Shown in pieces: positions 34,841-46,889 of a DNA stretch of 64,000 nucleotides (the first letter of the stretch is position 1; every line of letters starts with the position of its first letter). This DNA comes from Podocnemis expansa. Taxonomy: Eukaryota; Chordata; Testudines; Podocnemididae. The stretch spans positions 8,153,775-8,217,774 of the forward strand of contig ML682038.1 of assembly GCA_007922195.1 (NCBI GenBank), in the 5' to 3' direction. A program made the translations under genes and the position numbers. Below the pieces are notes generated by a model. That model worked only from the letters and a program-made list of their open reading frames with translations, had not been told where the DNA came from and ran no database searches.

Positions 34841-36979
34841 ATATACTGTAGTCAATAAGAATTATTTTTCTTTTCTCAACAGATCAGTGTGTCCTTCACA
34901 CACCTCTGTGTACAACAGCTGCTAGCATGACTACATGCTGCTAACCTTGATGATTACTATTGGCATAAAGTGTACATTAGGCACCTTCGTGATTGTCCTA
35001 TATTGCTAAACAAAAGGCATCAAAATTGCAGAAAGACTGTTTTGTGATTTTCGGATAAAAATGTTAGTACAAAAATGCACTATGACTGCTATTCTGAAAC
35101 ATTGACCAAATCTTGAAACCTACTCAGATAACTCTATGTGCAAAGTAGTTACAAGGAGATATCCCATTTCTTATGGCACAGCAATTATTAAAAAGATGAG
35201 ATGTAGGAGGAATGATAGACGAATAGACTGCCAAACAGAGTCAAGATTTATTGATTAGATACTTACAGGGTTACCTAAAGTAAAATGTGAATTAAACGTG
35301 ACTGACTAAGTAGCGAGAAATCTCTCTCATTTAGTCGAAAGATTTGTATCATGAAGAGGAGGAGACAGATGTATGATGTTTAAATAGTAAGAGCAGAGAA
35401 TGGAGATTGTACTGATAAATCACTTTAGCTTCTACCCTGGAAATGGATAAATTAGCAAGGGAAGAGAAATTCAGTGGTGTAGGAGAGAAAATACACCTAT
35501 GAGAAATTTAAAGGAAAAATACAAATTTGTGTTTCACCATAATGGACTATATAGACCAGTGGCCAGTCACTAGATGAGCGCTCAAAGTTTGGAGGCCCAG
35601 ACAGCCCTGAGGAGGCTGGGGCTCTGGGAACAGAGGCTAAGGTCTGTGGCACTCCTGCCCTGCCCCTGGGCCAGATGGTCTGCCCCAGCAGGTCCACAGC
35701 GCTGTGGGGTGATGGGGCTGGCAGGTGTGTGGGGCTCCAGGATAGGAGAGCTACTGAGCTGCTGTGCTCAGGCTCCTGGAAGTCCGGCAGAGTAGCCCAC
35801 TGGGACTCCAGTGCAGAGGCCTGATAGCAGTCTTAGCCCTGCAGCACCACCTCTGGAGGCTGCACCACACATCAGCCAGCCACACTCCAGCCCCTGGAGT
35901 GCAGCTACCATGTGCTGGCCAGACCCACTCCCTGGGGCAGACCAACAGTCTGTGGGTGGGGCAAGAGCACTATAAACTGTGGCCACTGGCTCCAGAGCCC
36001 CAGACCACCCAGTGCTCCAGAGTTTTGCGGCCCTTTAGGCCAAGGCCCAGGGCTGGAGCGTCTTAAAGCCTCTGCCTTAATCCAACCTTGCCAGAGGTGT
36101 GCAAATTTTAGTCCACATAAGCATGTGGTCTATGTGGAGACTGCTGATAGTATTAGAAGTTCACTAGTGTGCCTTAATGCAGCACTGTTTGAATTATTAA
36201 CTTATAGATATCTTTATTTTTTCCCTTAGACTAATACGTTTTAGTAAAATCTAACTGTATAGTACATTTTTTGTTTACAAAACACACTCAAGTATATCAT
36301 AAGTTTATGTTTGTTTTAATATTATAGTAATAGCTTACACTTACAGCATCTGTCACTCCAAATGATCAGAAGGTTCTTTATAAATCTAACCACACACACG
36401 AAGGAAACTATATAAATGTACAAGATTTTTATGCAGACTAGTCACAAAGAACATTTTTCCAGTAATATTGCTATATATGCCATAATGAATGAACCTCTTG
36501 ATTAAATGTTGCAATCACTTGACAGCACATCACTAGTTACCATACGAATATTGACAACCTCAAGTGCTAACAAATCATGGCAGCCCTACTCATAAAAATC
36601 ACACAATTAGCTTAAAAATTGTGCAATAAAAAAATACTTTGTTTTATTATTTGCCTTCTAGTTTTTTGAGCCTGTATTTTTTTCCCTGTAGTCATGAAGC
36701 TACAAGCCTTTTTATCAGAGAAAAGAAACTATTAGTACATGACTCCAGCAGCTGAGATGTCAAGGGGGAAAAAAAAAACCAAATCTGAGAGTTGACAATG
36801 TTGTAAACAAGGAAGTGAAAGAATACTAGATCCAACTAAAATACAGGGAGACTTTAAATAGGTAAAATAATTATCCACAATGAAATTTCACCTGGAGAGA
36901 AGGAATTTAAGAAGTGCAATGAATACTTAATTACGTGGGACTAGATTATGACACCCTTACTCATGTGACTTTTACTCTC
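34841..36979. other. Unique DNA with one GC-rich island
   Basis: Mostly AT-rich. At about 35560-36080 a GC-rich block with CAGCCCTGAGG, CTGGAGTGCAGC and AAGGCCCAGGGCTGGAG looks like the interior of another short DNA transposon, but termini and duplication were not resolved. Frames of 60-105 codons in it are unsupported. Confidence 0.4.
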
Positions 36980-37091
36980 ACTGTTTTAGTCTGTACAAAG
37001 CAAAAACAACAAAAGTATTGTGGCACCTTAGAGACTAACACATTTCTTGAGGCATAAGCTTTTGTGGGCTGCAACCTAATTCATCAGATGC
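36980..37091 (+). repeat. SINE-like element with head remnant
   Basis: ACTGTTTTAGTCTGTACAAA (head), then TGTGGCACCTTAGAGACTAA, TAAGCTTTTGTGGGCTGCAA and TTCATCAGATGCA. It sits directly at the truncated end of the DIRS element that begins about 37093. Confidence 0.8.
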
Positions 37092-37120
37092 AATGTTTGT
37101 TCCATTGTGTATTTGTTCAC

Positions 37121-37953
37121 TTACCTTGTTGAATTTTTCGTAGGACTCGTGGTATCATGGGCAATGGGGGAGAGGCATATAGCAGTACGTGCCCCCAGTC
37201 GAGGAGAAATGCATCTCCTTCTGAGTCCTGACCCATGCCTCCTCATGAACAATACCTTGGGCACTTTTTGTTTGCGAAAGTAGCAAAGAGATCTATGATC
37301 GGAAAACCCCATTGATGGAAGATTCTTCGTAGAACATCGTCCTGAATCTCCCAGTTGTGTGTGCTGTTGAATACTCTGCTCAGAGTATCTGCCATTTTGT
37401 TGTCCCTTCCTGGAAGATATATTGCTGATATAGTTATGCTGTAGAGAATGCACCATTCCCACAACTTCATGGCTTCTGCGCAAAGGCAGCGTGAGTGAGC
37501 TCCACCCTTCCGATGTATATAGTACATGCAGGCGAGATTGTCTGTTTGATCTTTATTGTTTTCCCTGATATTTGTGAAAGAAAGTGCTGACATGCATTCT
37601 GCACTGCTCTCAGCTTCAACAGGTTTATATGTAGAGACCTTTCGTGTTAAGACCATCTTCCCTGAACTGTGTGTTGTAACAAGTGAGCACCCCATCCAAA
37701 CGGAGATGCATCTGTGGTGATGAACACCGTTGGTTATTGGATTACAAATGGGACTCCTTGTAGTAGACTGTCCTGTTCCTTCCACCAATTTAAGGAATCC
37801 TTGATCAGCTATGGCATGTAGAGGATGTAATTGAGAGAATGTCGTCTTCTCGTGAACTGTGTGAGGAACCAAGCCTGCAACGGCTGCATATGAAGCCTGG
37901 TGTGCTGGACAAGGTATGTAGTGGCCACCATGTGGCCAACAATTTGCATGCAT
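37121..37953 (-). pseudogene. RNase H domain of DIRS element (broken)
   Basis: The 236-codon frame at 37243-37953 contains GVHHHRCISVWMGCSLVTTH, AESSAECMSALSFTNIREN, DNLACMYYIHRKGGAHSRCL and LPGRDNKMADTLSR, the usual RNase H-like pattern of DIRS elements (second-strand degradation of the RNA template). It begins in another frame and ends with a frame-shifted ICLSPIAHDTTSPTK piece equivalent to the YAFPLIPLVHRVLLK piece of the sister copy. Shifts at both ends make it non-functional. Confidence 0.75.
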
Positions 37954-39009
37954 ACTCGAGCTGGTATAGCTGGGGAACCCTGGACAGTAAGAATAAGGTC
38001 CCTTATGGCTTTGTATCTGTCTTGCGTAAGATAGGCTCTCGCTGATTGAGAATGGATCCGAGCCCCTATGAAATGTATTTCCTGAGAAGGGATGATGGAC
38101 GACTTCTTGTAGTTTATAGTTAGACCCAGAGAGAGAGAGAATCCCTCTGTTGTCTCTACTGCTTGTAAAGTGCCTGATATGTTGGCGCCCTTATCAGGAA
38201 ATCGTCCAAATATGGGAAGATTGTAACTCTGCATTTGTGCAATGAAGCCACCATTGGAGCCATCATTTTTGAAAATACCCTGGGTGCTGTACAGAGGCCA
38301 AATGGGAGCACTGTATATTGGTAATGTCTGTCTAGGAATATGAATCTTAGAATTTCTTGTGAGCTGGACGGATTGGCACATGAAAGTAGGCATCTTTCAA
38401 GTCAAGGGAAGCCAGCCAGTCCCCTTTTTCTAATGATGGGAGTATTGATGCAAGAGTTACCATCTTGAACCTTTCAACTTGTACAAACTTGTTGAGATTT
38501 TGAAGGTCTAAAATTGGCCTCCAGCCTCCCATCCTCTTCTTTGTGAGGAGATATCGGGAATAAAAACCCCTGCCCACATAGTTCTTTAGGACTTCCACTG
38601 TTGCCCCCAAATGAAGAAGATTGTGTATTTCTTTTTGGAGGAGTTGTACATGAGTTGGGTCCCTGAAAAGGGACAGGGAGGGGGAGTGGGTTGTGGGTCT
38701 TGAGATGAAGGGGATGGAGTAACCCTGGCTGATGACTTCAATGACCCACTTGCCGGATGTTATGCCCTTCCATTGATGAAGGAAGAGAAGTAATCTGTTT
38801 CGAAAGAAAAGAGGTGTCAGTATGGTAACTTCCTGATCGAGTTTGGGGTGGTTGGACAATCCCTCAACCGTGACATCAAAATTGTTGTTTCGAGTTTGTT
38901 GACTGAGGATTAGAAGAATTTTGGTTGTTTTATCTCCGTCTAGGTGGTTGCCTGGACCTGGACCTGGACCTGGTGTTATCAAACCTTCTGTTGGGTTGAT
39001 ATTGTGCAA
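37954..39009 (-). pseudogene. Reverse transcriptase of DIRS element (broken)
   Basis: The frame at 38347-39009 carries QKEIHNLLHLGATVEVLKNY, GRGFYSRYLLTKKRMGGWRP, ILDLQNLNKFVQVERFKMVT and WLASLDLKDAYFHVPI, the N-terminal half of a DIRS RT. The palm continues in another frame; the YLDD catalytic box is intact at 38201-38212, followed by an FLI-type stretch. The 194-codon frame at 37809-38393 reads the box in the wrong frame but supplies GFSLSLGLTINYKKSSIIPS and EIHFIGARI from the thumb. At least two frameshifts. Confidence 0.85.
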
Positions 39010-39069
39010 ACCTATTATTATAGGTCTGATGTCTGTAGTACTTCTTAGTGGTTGTTGGAGTATATGTTC

Positions 39070-40986
39070 CTAGTGGCCGAAGCATTGCCCTAGAATCTTT
39101 AAAGTATGCATAATCTCATCTGTTTTTTGTCCAAGTAGCTTATCCTTATCGAAAGGAAGATCGTCTATAATATTCTGCAACTGCTTCGGCAAACTGGCCA
39201 TGTGGAGCCAAGATGATCTTCTCATCACAATAGCTGTGCCCAAAGTTCTTGCCACTACATCCACAGCATCCAACGAAGCCTGCAGGGCAGTTCTGGCTAT
39301 GAGTTGTCCTTCTCTTATTAAGGAATTAAATTGGTATTTCCTGTCATCGGGAATAAGGTCAATAAAGTCTGCTATTTTTCTGTAAGTGTCATGGTCATAA
39401 TTGGAGAGGACTGCTGTATAGCTTGCCACTCTTAACTGTAGTGCAGCTGAGGTGTACACCTTTTTACCAAGAATATCCATCCTCTTGTCTTCCTTATCCA
39501 CTGGCTTAGTTCTATTATAGGCCTGCTTGGATCTTTGACTCATACATCAGTGACTAGGGAATTTGGCTGAGGGTGCATGAACAAAAACTCATTGCCCTTA
39601 GGAGTGACGAAGTACTTTTTATCCGCCTTCTTGTTGGTAGGAGCAGAAGATGCTGGTGTCATCCAGATGGCATTTGCCAGCTCTATTATTCCATCATCCA
39701 TGGGCAAAGCTACTTTGGTAGACACAGAAGCTTGCAGAATTCTGTAGATCTTATGCTGTGATGTGGAATCATCCTGGGTAGGGATGTCGAAGCTATCTGC
39801 TACCCTTCTAAATAGCTTCTGAAACTCTTTTGAGTTGTCTGCCCTTGTGTTGGGTTCGGCTCTTATGGGGCTCCAGTGGGGTAGGCATTGTATTCAGCAC
39901 CTGCGCTTGAACTGGGATTGCTGAGGCTTGTAATTGCTGTGGTGCAGGTTGTTGCAATGGGAACACTGGTTGTGATGTAGAAGGTAAGGCAGAGTACTGG
40001 GACCAATTGCCCCACCCCATCCATGGCATGTTGAATGGAAAATTAATGGGCCATGGGGGAATCATATTGGGTTCTGGGGTACAGCTTGAGAAGACTGGTG
40101 ATCTGGGACAACCGGTGCAGCAGAAGGTTCCATGTCCAGTGAAAGGGGGCTCTCCCCTGAAGAGTTGGAGTATAGGAAGAACTGCTCCAGTGAGAGGTCT
40201 GGGTCAAAGAGTGGTGATATTGATGAAGAATCACTCACGAAATCTTCCTTCAGCTCATGATGGTGAGATTCATGCTTGTATTTCTTATAGGATGAATCAG
40301 TCAAATTTCCTGACTGGGCGGCACATTGCTGAAGCGGTGGATGAGCCTCAGGCTGCGGCTGCTGGAGGAGTGCTGTTTGTGTAAGTGCTGACAGTGCTGA
40401 GGAAAAGAACTGCAGCACAGGTGACGGTGCTGGCAACTGGATAGGGCATGACACCGGTTGTAGGAACAGCACTGGCGCTGGCGTTGTAGGCACCGAGGCA
40501 GCCGTTGCTGGCACAGAGGTGGTGCTGTGAGCAATTGCCGGTGCCTCTGCCAGTTCCGCGGTTTTAACCGCTTGCCCAGGCTCTATTCTTGAGCTCTGAG
40601 GGCTCTCAGTCCTGTCAGGGGATTTGGTACCAGAAGGTTTCAGCCCCTCAAGTGTACAATGTCCTTTTTCCATTGCCCTTGGACATTTTGGAAGGCAATG
40701 GGGACAGCGCGGAGGAATGGTGCTTCTGTGCTGCCTCTCTGTGCTGAGGAGACCAGCTGGGATCAGAAGCCAGATGGAGGGAGCCTTCCATTAAGAGCAG
40801 CTTAAGCTTTCTCTTCCTGGCTCTGGAGGTCAGGTTATGACAATGTTCACATTTGTGCATCAGGCGCCCTTCACCCAGGCACCTGATACAGCTTTCATGT
40901 CCATCCGATGCAGGCATAGCCTCATTACATGAGGCGCATCGCTTAAAGCCTGAGGGGCTCGGCATTGGCACGGTAGTTTGCTTCAT
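39070..40986 (-). pseudogene. Gag-like ORF of DIRS element (broken)
   Basis: Starts at 40986 with a Cys/His module: FKRCASCNEAMPASDGHESC, IRCLGEG, then HKCEHCHNLTSRARKRK. The spacing C-x2-C-x7-D-x-H-x2-C-x2-C recurs in the sister copy (63155 downward), so I take it as the DIRS gag signature. The middle is Pro/Gln/Ala-rich (40673-40062), and the C-terminal part (39543-39070) reads KKVYTSAALQLRVASYTAVL and DAVDVVARTLGTAIVMRRSS, a helical region typical of these proteins. At least three frames are needed, so it is dead. Confidence 0.75.
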
Positions 40987-41325
40987 GTTTGGGGGGGTTT
41001 TTTTACTACTACTTTTCTTTTCTTCTTCTTTCTCTTTTGGTCTTCTCTTTTTTTTTTTTTTTTTTTTTTTTTGAGGTAAGGACGTAGGGATAAATAAGAG
41101 TTGGGAGCTGCCACGCTTTCTGTCCTTGGTCGGAGGCAGTTGGAAAGGAACTGAGTGGTGGGAGGGGGGAGACGCCCCTCAGCAGTGGCACAAAAGTGAC
41201 AGCAGCCTACGCTGGGGCATGCGCCTCTCCCCCTAGGGATACTGCTGCAGAATTTCCAGTCTTATGTGTGGGGTGTGCTCACACACCTAAAGTGGAGCAG
41301 TCAGGGACACTGCTCAAAGAAGAAG

Positions 41326-42049
41326 CACTGGGTTAAGACATTGGTTTTGCAGCTGGTATGTATTAGTGGCAAAAATACACAAGCAGAACCCCCCCCCCCC
41401 AAAAAAAAAAGTTGTAAGTATGACCCTAAGAGGAAGCAGAGGGCCAGGGCTTTTTTGGCTCAAAGCCTACTGAAGTGACACACCTGGGGATTTTTAGCAA
41501 AGAAACTGCTGACTGATGTTTGTTTCTACGATGCAAGGCTGGATACAGGTGGGGCTTTAGGGGGTGCAGCCCTGGGTCTTGGTCTGAAGGAGGGCCCTGT
41601 GACCCTGCCAATATTTGGCCCCAGCTGAGCAGTATGCTGCCACCACCAACCATAGGCCTGCCTACCCCATCCCCAGACTGGCTGGGGCCTGAGACTTTCC
41701 CCAACAGTATCCATGGTCTGCAATCCCCAGACTAAGCTTAGCCCATATCCCACTCCTGAGTGATGGCTGACTCAGGCCACCCCGCCATGCCCCCAGTCCG
41801 GGTGCCACCATGGTGGGGGGGATAAGTAGCCCCAGCCCCTCTGGGACCTTGATCTGACCCTACTACTGTGTTAATGCGAACGGGACTTTGTTGCACATTT
41901 TTTAAAAAATAATCAAGATAACATGAAAAAATCATGATTCATATAATTAATTTCTCTTCCAAAAGGACACAGTCCTGCAAGACTCTCAGTATTGGTTAAC
42001 TGCTTTGACCAGAAGGTCAGCGGTATTTTATACAAGTTTTTAAAGGCTG
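41326..42049. other. Mixed composition with a GC-rich block
   Basis: A C-run plus A-run (41390-41410) and a GC-rich block (41530-41870) are present. Possibly another short DNA transposon interior; no termini were confirmed. Confidence 0.35.
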
Positions 42050-43170
42050 TCACTGTAATGTGATATTAATGATGGGGTGTATTGCACCCTCAGCAAGTTC
42101 ACAGATGACACTAAGCTGTGGGGGGGGGGGCAGTGTGGTAGATATCATGGAGGGTAGGGATATGATACACAGGGACCTAGACAAATTGGAGGATTGGGCC
42201 AAAGGAAATCTGATGAAGTTTAACAAGAGCAAGTTCAGAGTCCTGCACTTAGGGTGGAAGAATCCAACGCAATGCTACAGACTAATTTTACAGCTGGGTA
42301 GGCAGCAATTCCGCAGAAAAGGACCTGGGGTTACAGTGGACAAAAGCTGGATATGAGAGTCAACAGTGTTCCTTTATTACTAAGAAGGCTGATGGTATAT
42401 TGGGCTCTATTAGTAGAAGCACTGCCAGAAGATCAAGAGAAGTGATTACTCCCTTCTATTTGTCACTGGTGAGGCCATATTTGTTTGGACCTCCCACTAC
42501 AGGAAGGATGTGGACAAATTAGCAAGGCTAGCAGAGGGCAACAAAAACTATTAGGGGACCAGAGCACGTGAGTTATGAGGAGAGGCTGAGGGAACAGAGG
42601 TTGTTTAGTCTGCACACTGACAAAGGACTTGATAGCTGCCTTCAACTACCTGAATGCAGGAGTGTCACTGCCCCAAGAAACGACCTGGGGCACCGGCCCA
42701 GGCCCCGCCCCCAACCCAGAGGCCACACTTCCTGGCCGCAGGCCAGGCCCTCAGCCAGGGCCGGGGCTGGGAGCAGCCGTCATGGCCACGGGGGGCTGGG
42801 CCCAGATCCCTGGCCAGGGATGGGGCCAAGAGTGGCAGCCATGGCCACGGGCGGCTGGGCCCCAGATCTCCAGCTGGATTGGGCCAGAGACCAGGAGAGG
42901 TGGGACCCCGCCAGACCCGAGACACCAGTGCCAGGATTCGGGGCCTGGGCCCCATGTGCCTGGCGCCAGCGATGCCCCTGCCTGAAAGGGGTTCCAGGGA
43001 AGAGGGAGCTAGGCTTGTTTCAATGATGACAGCACAAGATGCAGTGGTCTAAAGTTGTAGTGGCGGTGGTCTAGGTTGGATATTAGAAGAACTTTACTTG
43101 GAGGGTGGGAAAGCACTGTAATGGATTACCTAGGGAGATGGAGGAATCTCCATCCTCTAGAGGTTTAAAG
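42050..43170 (+). pseudogene. CR1 LINE 3' portion, split by a MITE
   Basis: [40 protein letters not shown] and [17 protein letters not shown] (42060-42356) match the end of the CR1 reverse-transcriptase domain. YEERLREQRLFSLH and GLDSCLQLPECR continue it at 42571-42650. After the MITE at 42657-42980 the tail resumes with GGTTCCAGGGAAGAGGGAGC and TTGGATATTAGAAGAACTTT. Frames are broken by stops. Confidence 0.85.
42657..42980. mobile_element. GC-rich hAT-like MITE (family 3) inside CR1
   Basis: Begins CAGGAGTGTCACTG and ends GCCAGCGATGCCCCTG, imperfect inverted termini shared with 55025-55429. Flanks CCTGAATG (42649-42656) and CCTGAAAG (42981-42988) agree at 7 of 8. The interior is CpG-rich with GGCCACGGG(C/G)GGCTGGGCC repeats. 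It interrupts a CR1 reading frame, which dates it as younger than that CR1. Frames of 96-152 codons across it are composition artefacts. Confidence 0.85.
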
Positions 43171-44963
43171 GCTCAGTTTACACTGCCTCTTAACATGATT
43201 CTCTTCCTGCAGGACTACATCATTGAAGAGCATGATTTTTTGAAAAGTATATTTCTTACCACAGTAATTTTGATGTATATAACCTTCTCTTTCAACATCC
43301 TCCCTAATTACTTTATATCCTTATAACAAAAACTACTTATACAGTCAATTTCCTGATTTAGCTATTATCTATATCCAGTTACATTATATTTCTCTTTAAA
43401 CATGCTGAATGTTTGCTTTCTGCTATGTTATTTTTTCATGTGCATTTTATTTGCATAGAAATCAAATTACATTCTGTGCTGTACTTTTCTTTTAAGAAAA
43501 GTGTATTCTTTTAATGGGTCCATCTGCTACCTTTCTCTTAGGACTCTTTAAGCTTAAGAAAAAAATACTTACCTGGCAAAACCAAGAACATGGCTACTCT
43601 CCAGTTGCTGGGTGGGAGGGCTTTGACAGCCTTCCAAAGATGACTTGGAAGTACTATTATGATGTGTATCTTCATTCATACCAAAATTTGGAGAAGCCAA
43701 AACACCTTCAGAGCTATGTAATATCTTTTTCAGACCATAGTCTCATTGGAATGAAGTGTTCCAAATACAATGGTGCTGAATGGAGGGAAATTCTGTTCCT
43801 CTCTGTGAACTGATTTTGCTGTAAGAAGCTATAAAGTATTGTGTTGGCTTGCACTTGCGTAGATGCCTAACTGAATTTCTGTTGGCATGGGACTCAGTAG
43901 AAAACAGCACCATCACTTTGAATCAGCTAGTCAAAACACAATAAAAGAGACCTTTTATGTATAGCATTGTTGTTGTACTTCCTAATGGGACAATCTGTAA
44001 GAAATTAAGGTTTAGTAATGATACTTCCAAAGAAGTGGCTCAGAAGAACACTTAACTTTTCTAAAGGTTCCAGATAAATGGTGCAGTATAATCAATCTTC
44101 CTCCACGGAGCACTGTGGGGAAGACAATAGAGATGACATCAGCACTGGATAAATGTAGTGGTTGGGGGAAGGAATTTTGTTACCCTGAAGATGAGAGAGA
44201 GAAATAACCAGGGCCACAAAGTCTTGAAGACTAATGGATTCAGGGATAAAATGGCAGCTGGCAATGATAATGAAGGGCATCTACAGTATGGCCCTGCTTC
44301 CCTTAGTGATTGCGCTGTCAGCACAACCTTATTAAAACCCTGAAAGTAGCTATTTGATGAGCTAGGATTACAAAGACTATTACAGGAGAAGTTACTAGGA
44401 TAGGACAAGATCACAACATGAACAGTGTCAGCACAGCTGGAGTCAACGGACAACATTATGCTACTCACCTTTTACTTAGGTTCTGTCAGGCAAACTACTA
44501 AATCTAGAGGCAGTTTGCCTGAGTAAAAACTGAATCAAGGATGATATCAGATTTGTGGCTTTCAGTGAGGAGACATTTGCAAGACACAGTTATTGGCAGT
44601 GTTTCAAAGGTAAGGAAAAGCTGTTATGGAGACATAAATGTCAGAGGCAAAAGAAAATGTGGAATAAAAAGAATAAGTATTCTAGTCTTAGGACCCAAGT
44701 TTGTATCTGAGATGAAAGTAGTCATTGAAGAACGTGGGAGATAAGAACTTTTTAGTGAAGAGGATGGCTTTGGAGAAGCCAGGAGATGAGTGAATGACTA
44801 GATAGAAGAACCTATGGGTAAATTTGGGAATTGTGCTTAGAAGTAATAACCAAAGATGAGAGAGCTAAAAGGGGCACCCAAAATGCGGAACCTTCCCTAA
44901 TTTTCATATGGAATTGTGGCTTCTGTATGCTTAGCAGATGGGAACAAAAAAGAAGAGTGAAGA
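43171..44963. other. No recognised gene; mostly AT-rich
   Basis: Short frames at 43514-43813 and 44541-44744 show no domain I recognise. 44000-44900 could be an old LINE remnant, but no motif supports it. Confidence 0.45.
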
Positions 44964-45922
44964 CAGGGGTTAAAGTAAGCTGGAAAGCACCGGAATGGTG
45001 TTCTGGGGCCTGTTATTTTTAAGGGCTCAGCATTTTTGGGCTCAACTGTGTTCCATTCTTGGGCTCAGCTGTGTTCCAGGGCCCACTATTTAAAAATAAT
45101 GGGCACCAGAATGCAGCATTCAGGCTCCATTTTCTATGTTTAGGGGCCCACCAAATGTGAGCTCCTAAAAACTGCAGGCCTCAGAGTGTCGTTCCAGTGC
45201 ATTCCAGCAGGGCAGGAAGCTGTGTTGAGCTGGGAGATTTTAAATCTCCTGCCCTGAGCTTGCTCTGACTGAGCATGCTCAGAGCCTCTCAGCATACTCA
45301 GTCAGTGCTGGCTCAGGGTGGGAGAAGCAGCCCGTGGGGTAGCTGCTCAGTTGTGGCAGCTAGGTAAGGGGCCCTGAGGGTGGGCTTGGGCCAGAGGAGG
45401 GGGAGCCAGGAGCGTAGGGCCGAGGCTGCTCCGGTTCCACACCGCAGGCCCTGGGGTGGCAAGGTGGGCTGGGACAGGGCTAGGTACGGGGAGCAGCAGG
45501 GTGGACTCTATCCCACCCGGCTGGCTCCGATCAGGGTCCCCCAGCTTCCTGTGGCTGCAGAGGGGTGCTGGGTAGGCAAGTGGCCCAGTGTCCCCTTCAC
45601 CTATAGTCCCAGCCCCCCAACTCCCCTGCTCCAAACCTTCTCTTCCCCAACCTCCTGCCACCATCCAACCCATTTCTGTCCCCATCTCCTGGCAATGCCC
45701 CCTTCACCACCCTGACACCTCCTGCCTCCTGACCTCCCTTTCACTGCCCTCACCTCCTGCCCCTGCCCCCAGCAACCCCTTCAACACCCCCATCTCCTGC
45801 CCCTGCTCCATTCTTCCACATCCTGTGCCCTCATACTTCCTGGGCTCGGGCCGGCACATGCGGGAGGGGGGCCCACTGATTAGGAGGGTTCTGAGGCCCA
45901 CCAAACTATACTTTAACCACTG
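44964..45922 (+). mobile_element. hAT-like GC-rich MITE (family 2), full length
   Basis: CAGGGGTTAAAGTAAGCTGG at the left and AACTATACTTTAACCACTG at the right. Flanks AGTGAAGA (44956-44963) and AGAAAAGA (45923-45930) match at 6 of 8. The left half repeats GGGCCCACTATTTAAAAATA-type units; the right half (45560-45830) is C-rich, complementary to the G-rich half of other copies. At 959 bp it is the longest copy here. No transposase. Confidence 0.82.
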
Positions 45923-45930
45923 AGAAAAGA

Positions 45931-46889
45931 AATTAAAGATATATGTAGACCTTAAAGACAATCCTGTAAAAAAGTTGGAGAAAATGGAAGGGGGAAAGAG
46001 TCTGGCAGCTGAAGCAGAAAAAGGAAGACATAAATCCTTAATTAGATATGAGAAAAAGCCAGTAGAAATAGGGTTTGTATCAGAAAAAGGGACCTGTTTC
46101 CTGCAGAAGGCATTCCTGAAGAACTGAATCATCATGTTTGGGAGCTCAAGCAGAAAAAGAAAAGTGAGGGAATCTGATTAGAGATGATGAGTTCCCTGGC
46201 AGTGCTCAGGTGGATTGTTCTGTGTGTGGTGACAGGACACTGAAGACAAAAATTTCAGCAACTTGTACTTTTTTATTTTTTTGCTCATACATTGACTTTC
46301 AGACCCAGTATCCCAGTTAAGAATGAGCAAAGTAGCCCTTGAATATAGGAATCCAACTTAAAAGCTCATCCCTTTCTCCAAATTAAAACATACTGAGCAA
46401 GTGACAAGGAGTTGCTGGGGGACAGTGAGGGAGGAAATAACTTGTGTAGGTTACAAGGTGAAGTGGAACAAAAAGGCACAGGGACTTTAATGGTCCAGAG
46501 GTTGTTGTACAGAGGCTTATCCTTTATTGTGGATAGCTATTTAAACTGAATGACTGAACCTTCTGACACTTGCCACTAATGCATATCATCCCATAAATAT
46601 TGCCAAAAGGCTCAGTATTAGCAACTGACTTATACAGAGATGCAGCTAATACATGGTGTACTCCTCCTCCCATAATAAACTTCCTCTGCCTCATATGATC
46701 CATTTAATAATTAAATTCTCTCATATATTTTACTTCCATAATCTGGCTCAATGCCATAGCTTTTTACCAGAGTCAGCAACAAATCTGACATCAGTTTATT
46801 TCCATTTGCCAATACAGACAGTAGTTTCTCAAACCTTTCTTCAAAGCCTTATGTCCTATTTCTTTGCCATATATATACACTAGATGTGC
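45931..46889. other. No recognised feature
   Basis: AT-rich. A minus-strand frame at 45704-46135 spans the MITE border and is not a credible gene. Confidence 0.45.

Larger units (their letters stand above)
37093..41325 (-). mobile_element. DIRS-type retrotransposon lacking its recombinase
   Basis: Minus-strand order: terminal repeat (about 41325-41085), gag (40986-39070), RT (39009 to about 37950), RNase H (to about 37121). Sequence stops shortly after RNase H, at the place where the sister copy at 56300-63530 continues (its counterpart is near 58300) into the tyrosine recombinase. The recombinase and 3' terminus are therefore deleted, and a SINE-like copy abuts the break. Right terminal sequence includes GTGTGCTCACACACC and GACACTGCTCAAAGAAGAAG. 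Confidence 0.85.

Noticed and set aside
35497..36229. Cluster of 64-105 codon frames on both strands
   Set aside because: All fall in a GC-rich block with no domain and no agreement between frames; probably a transposon interior.
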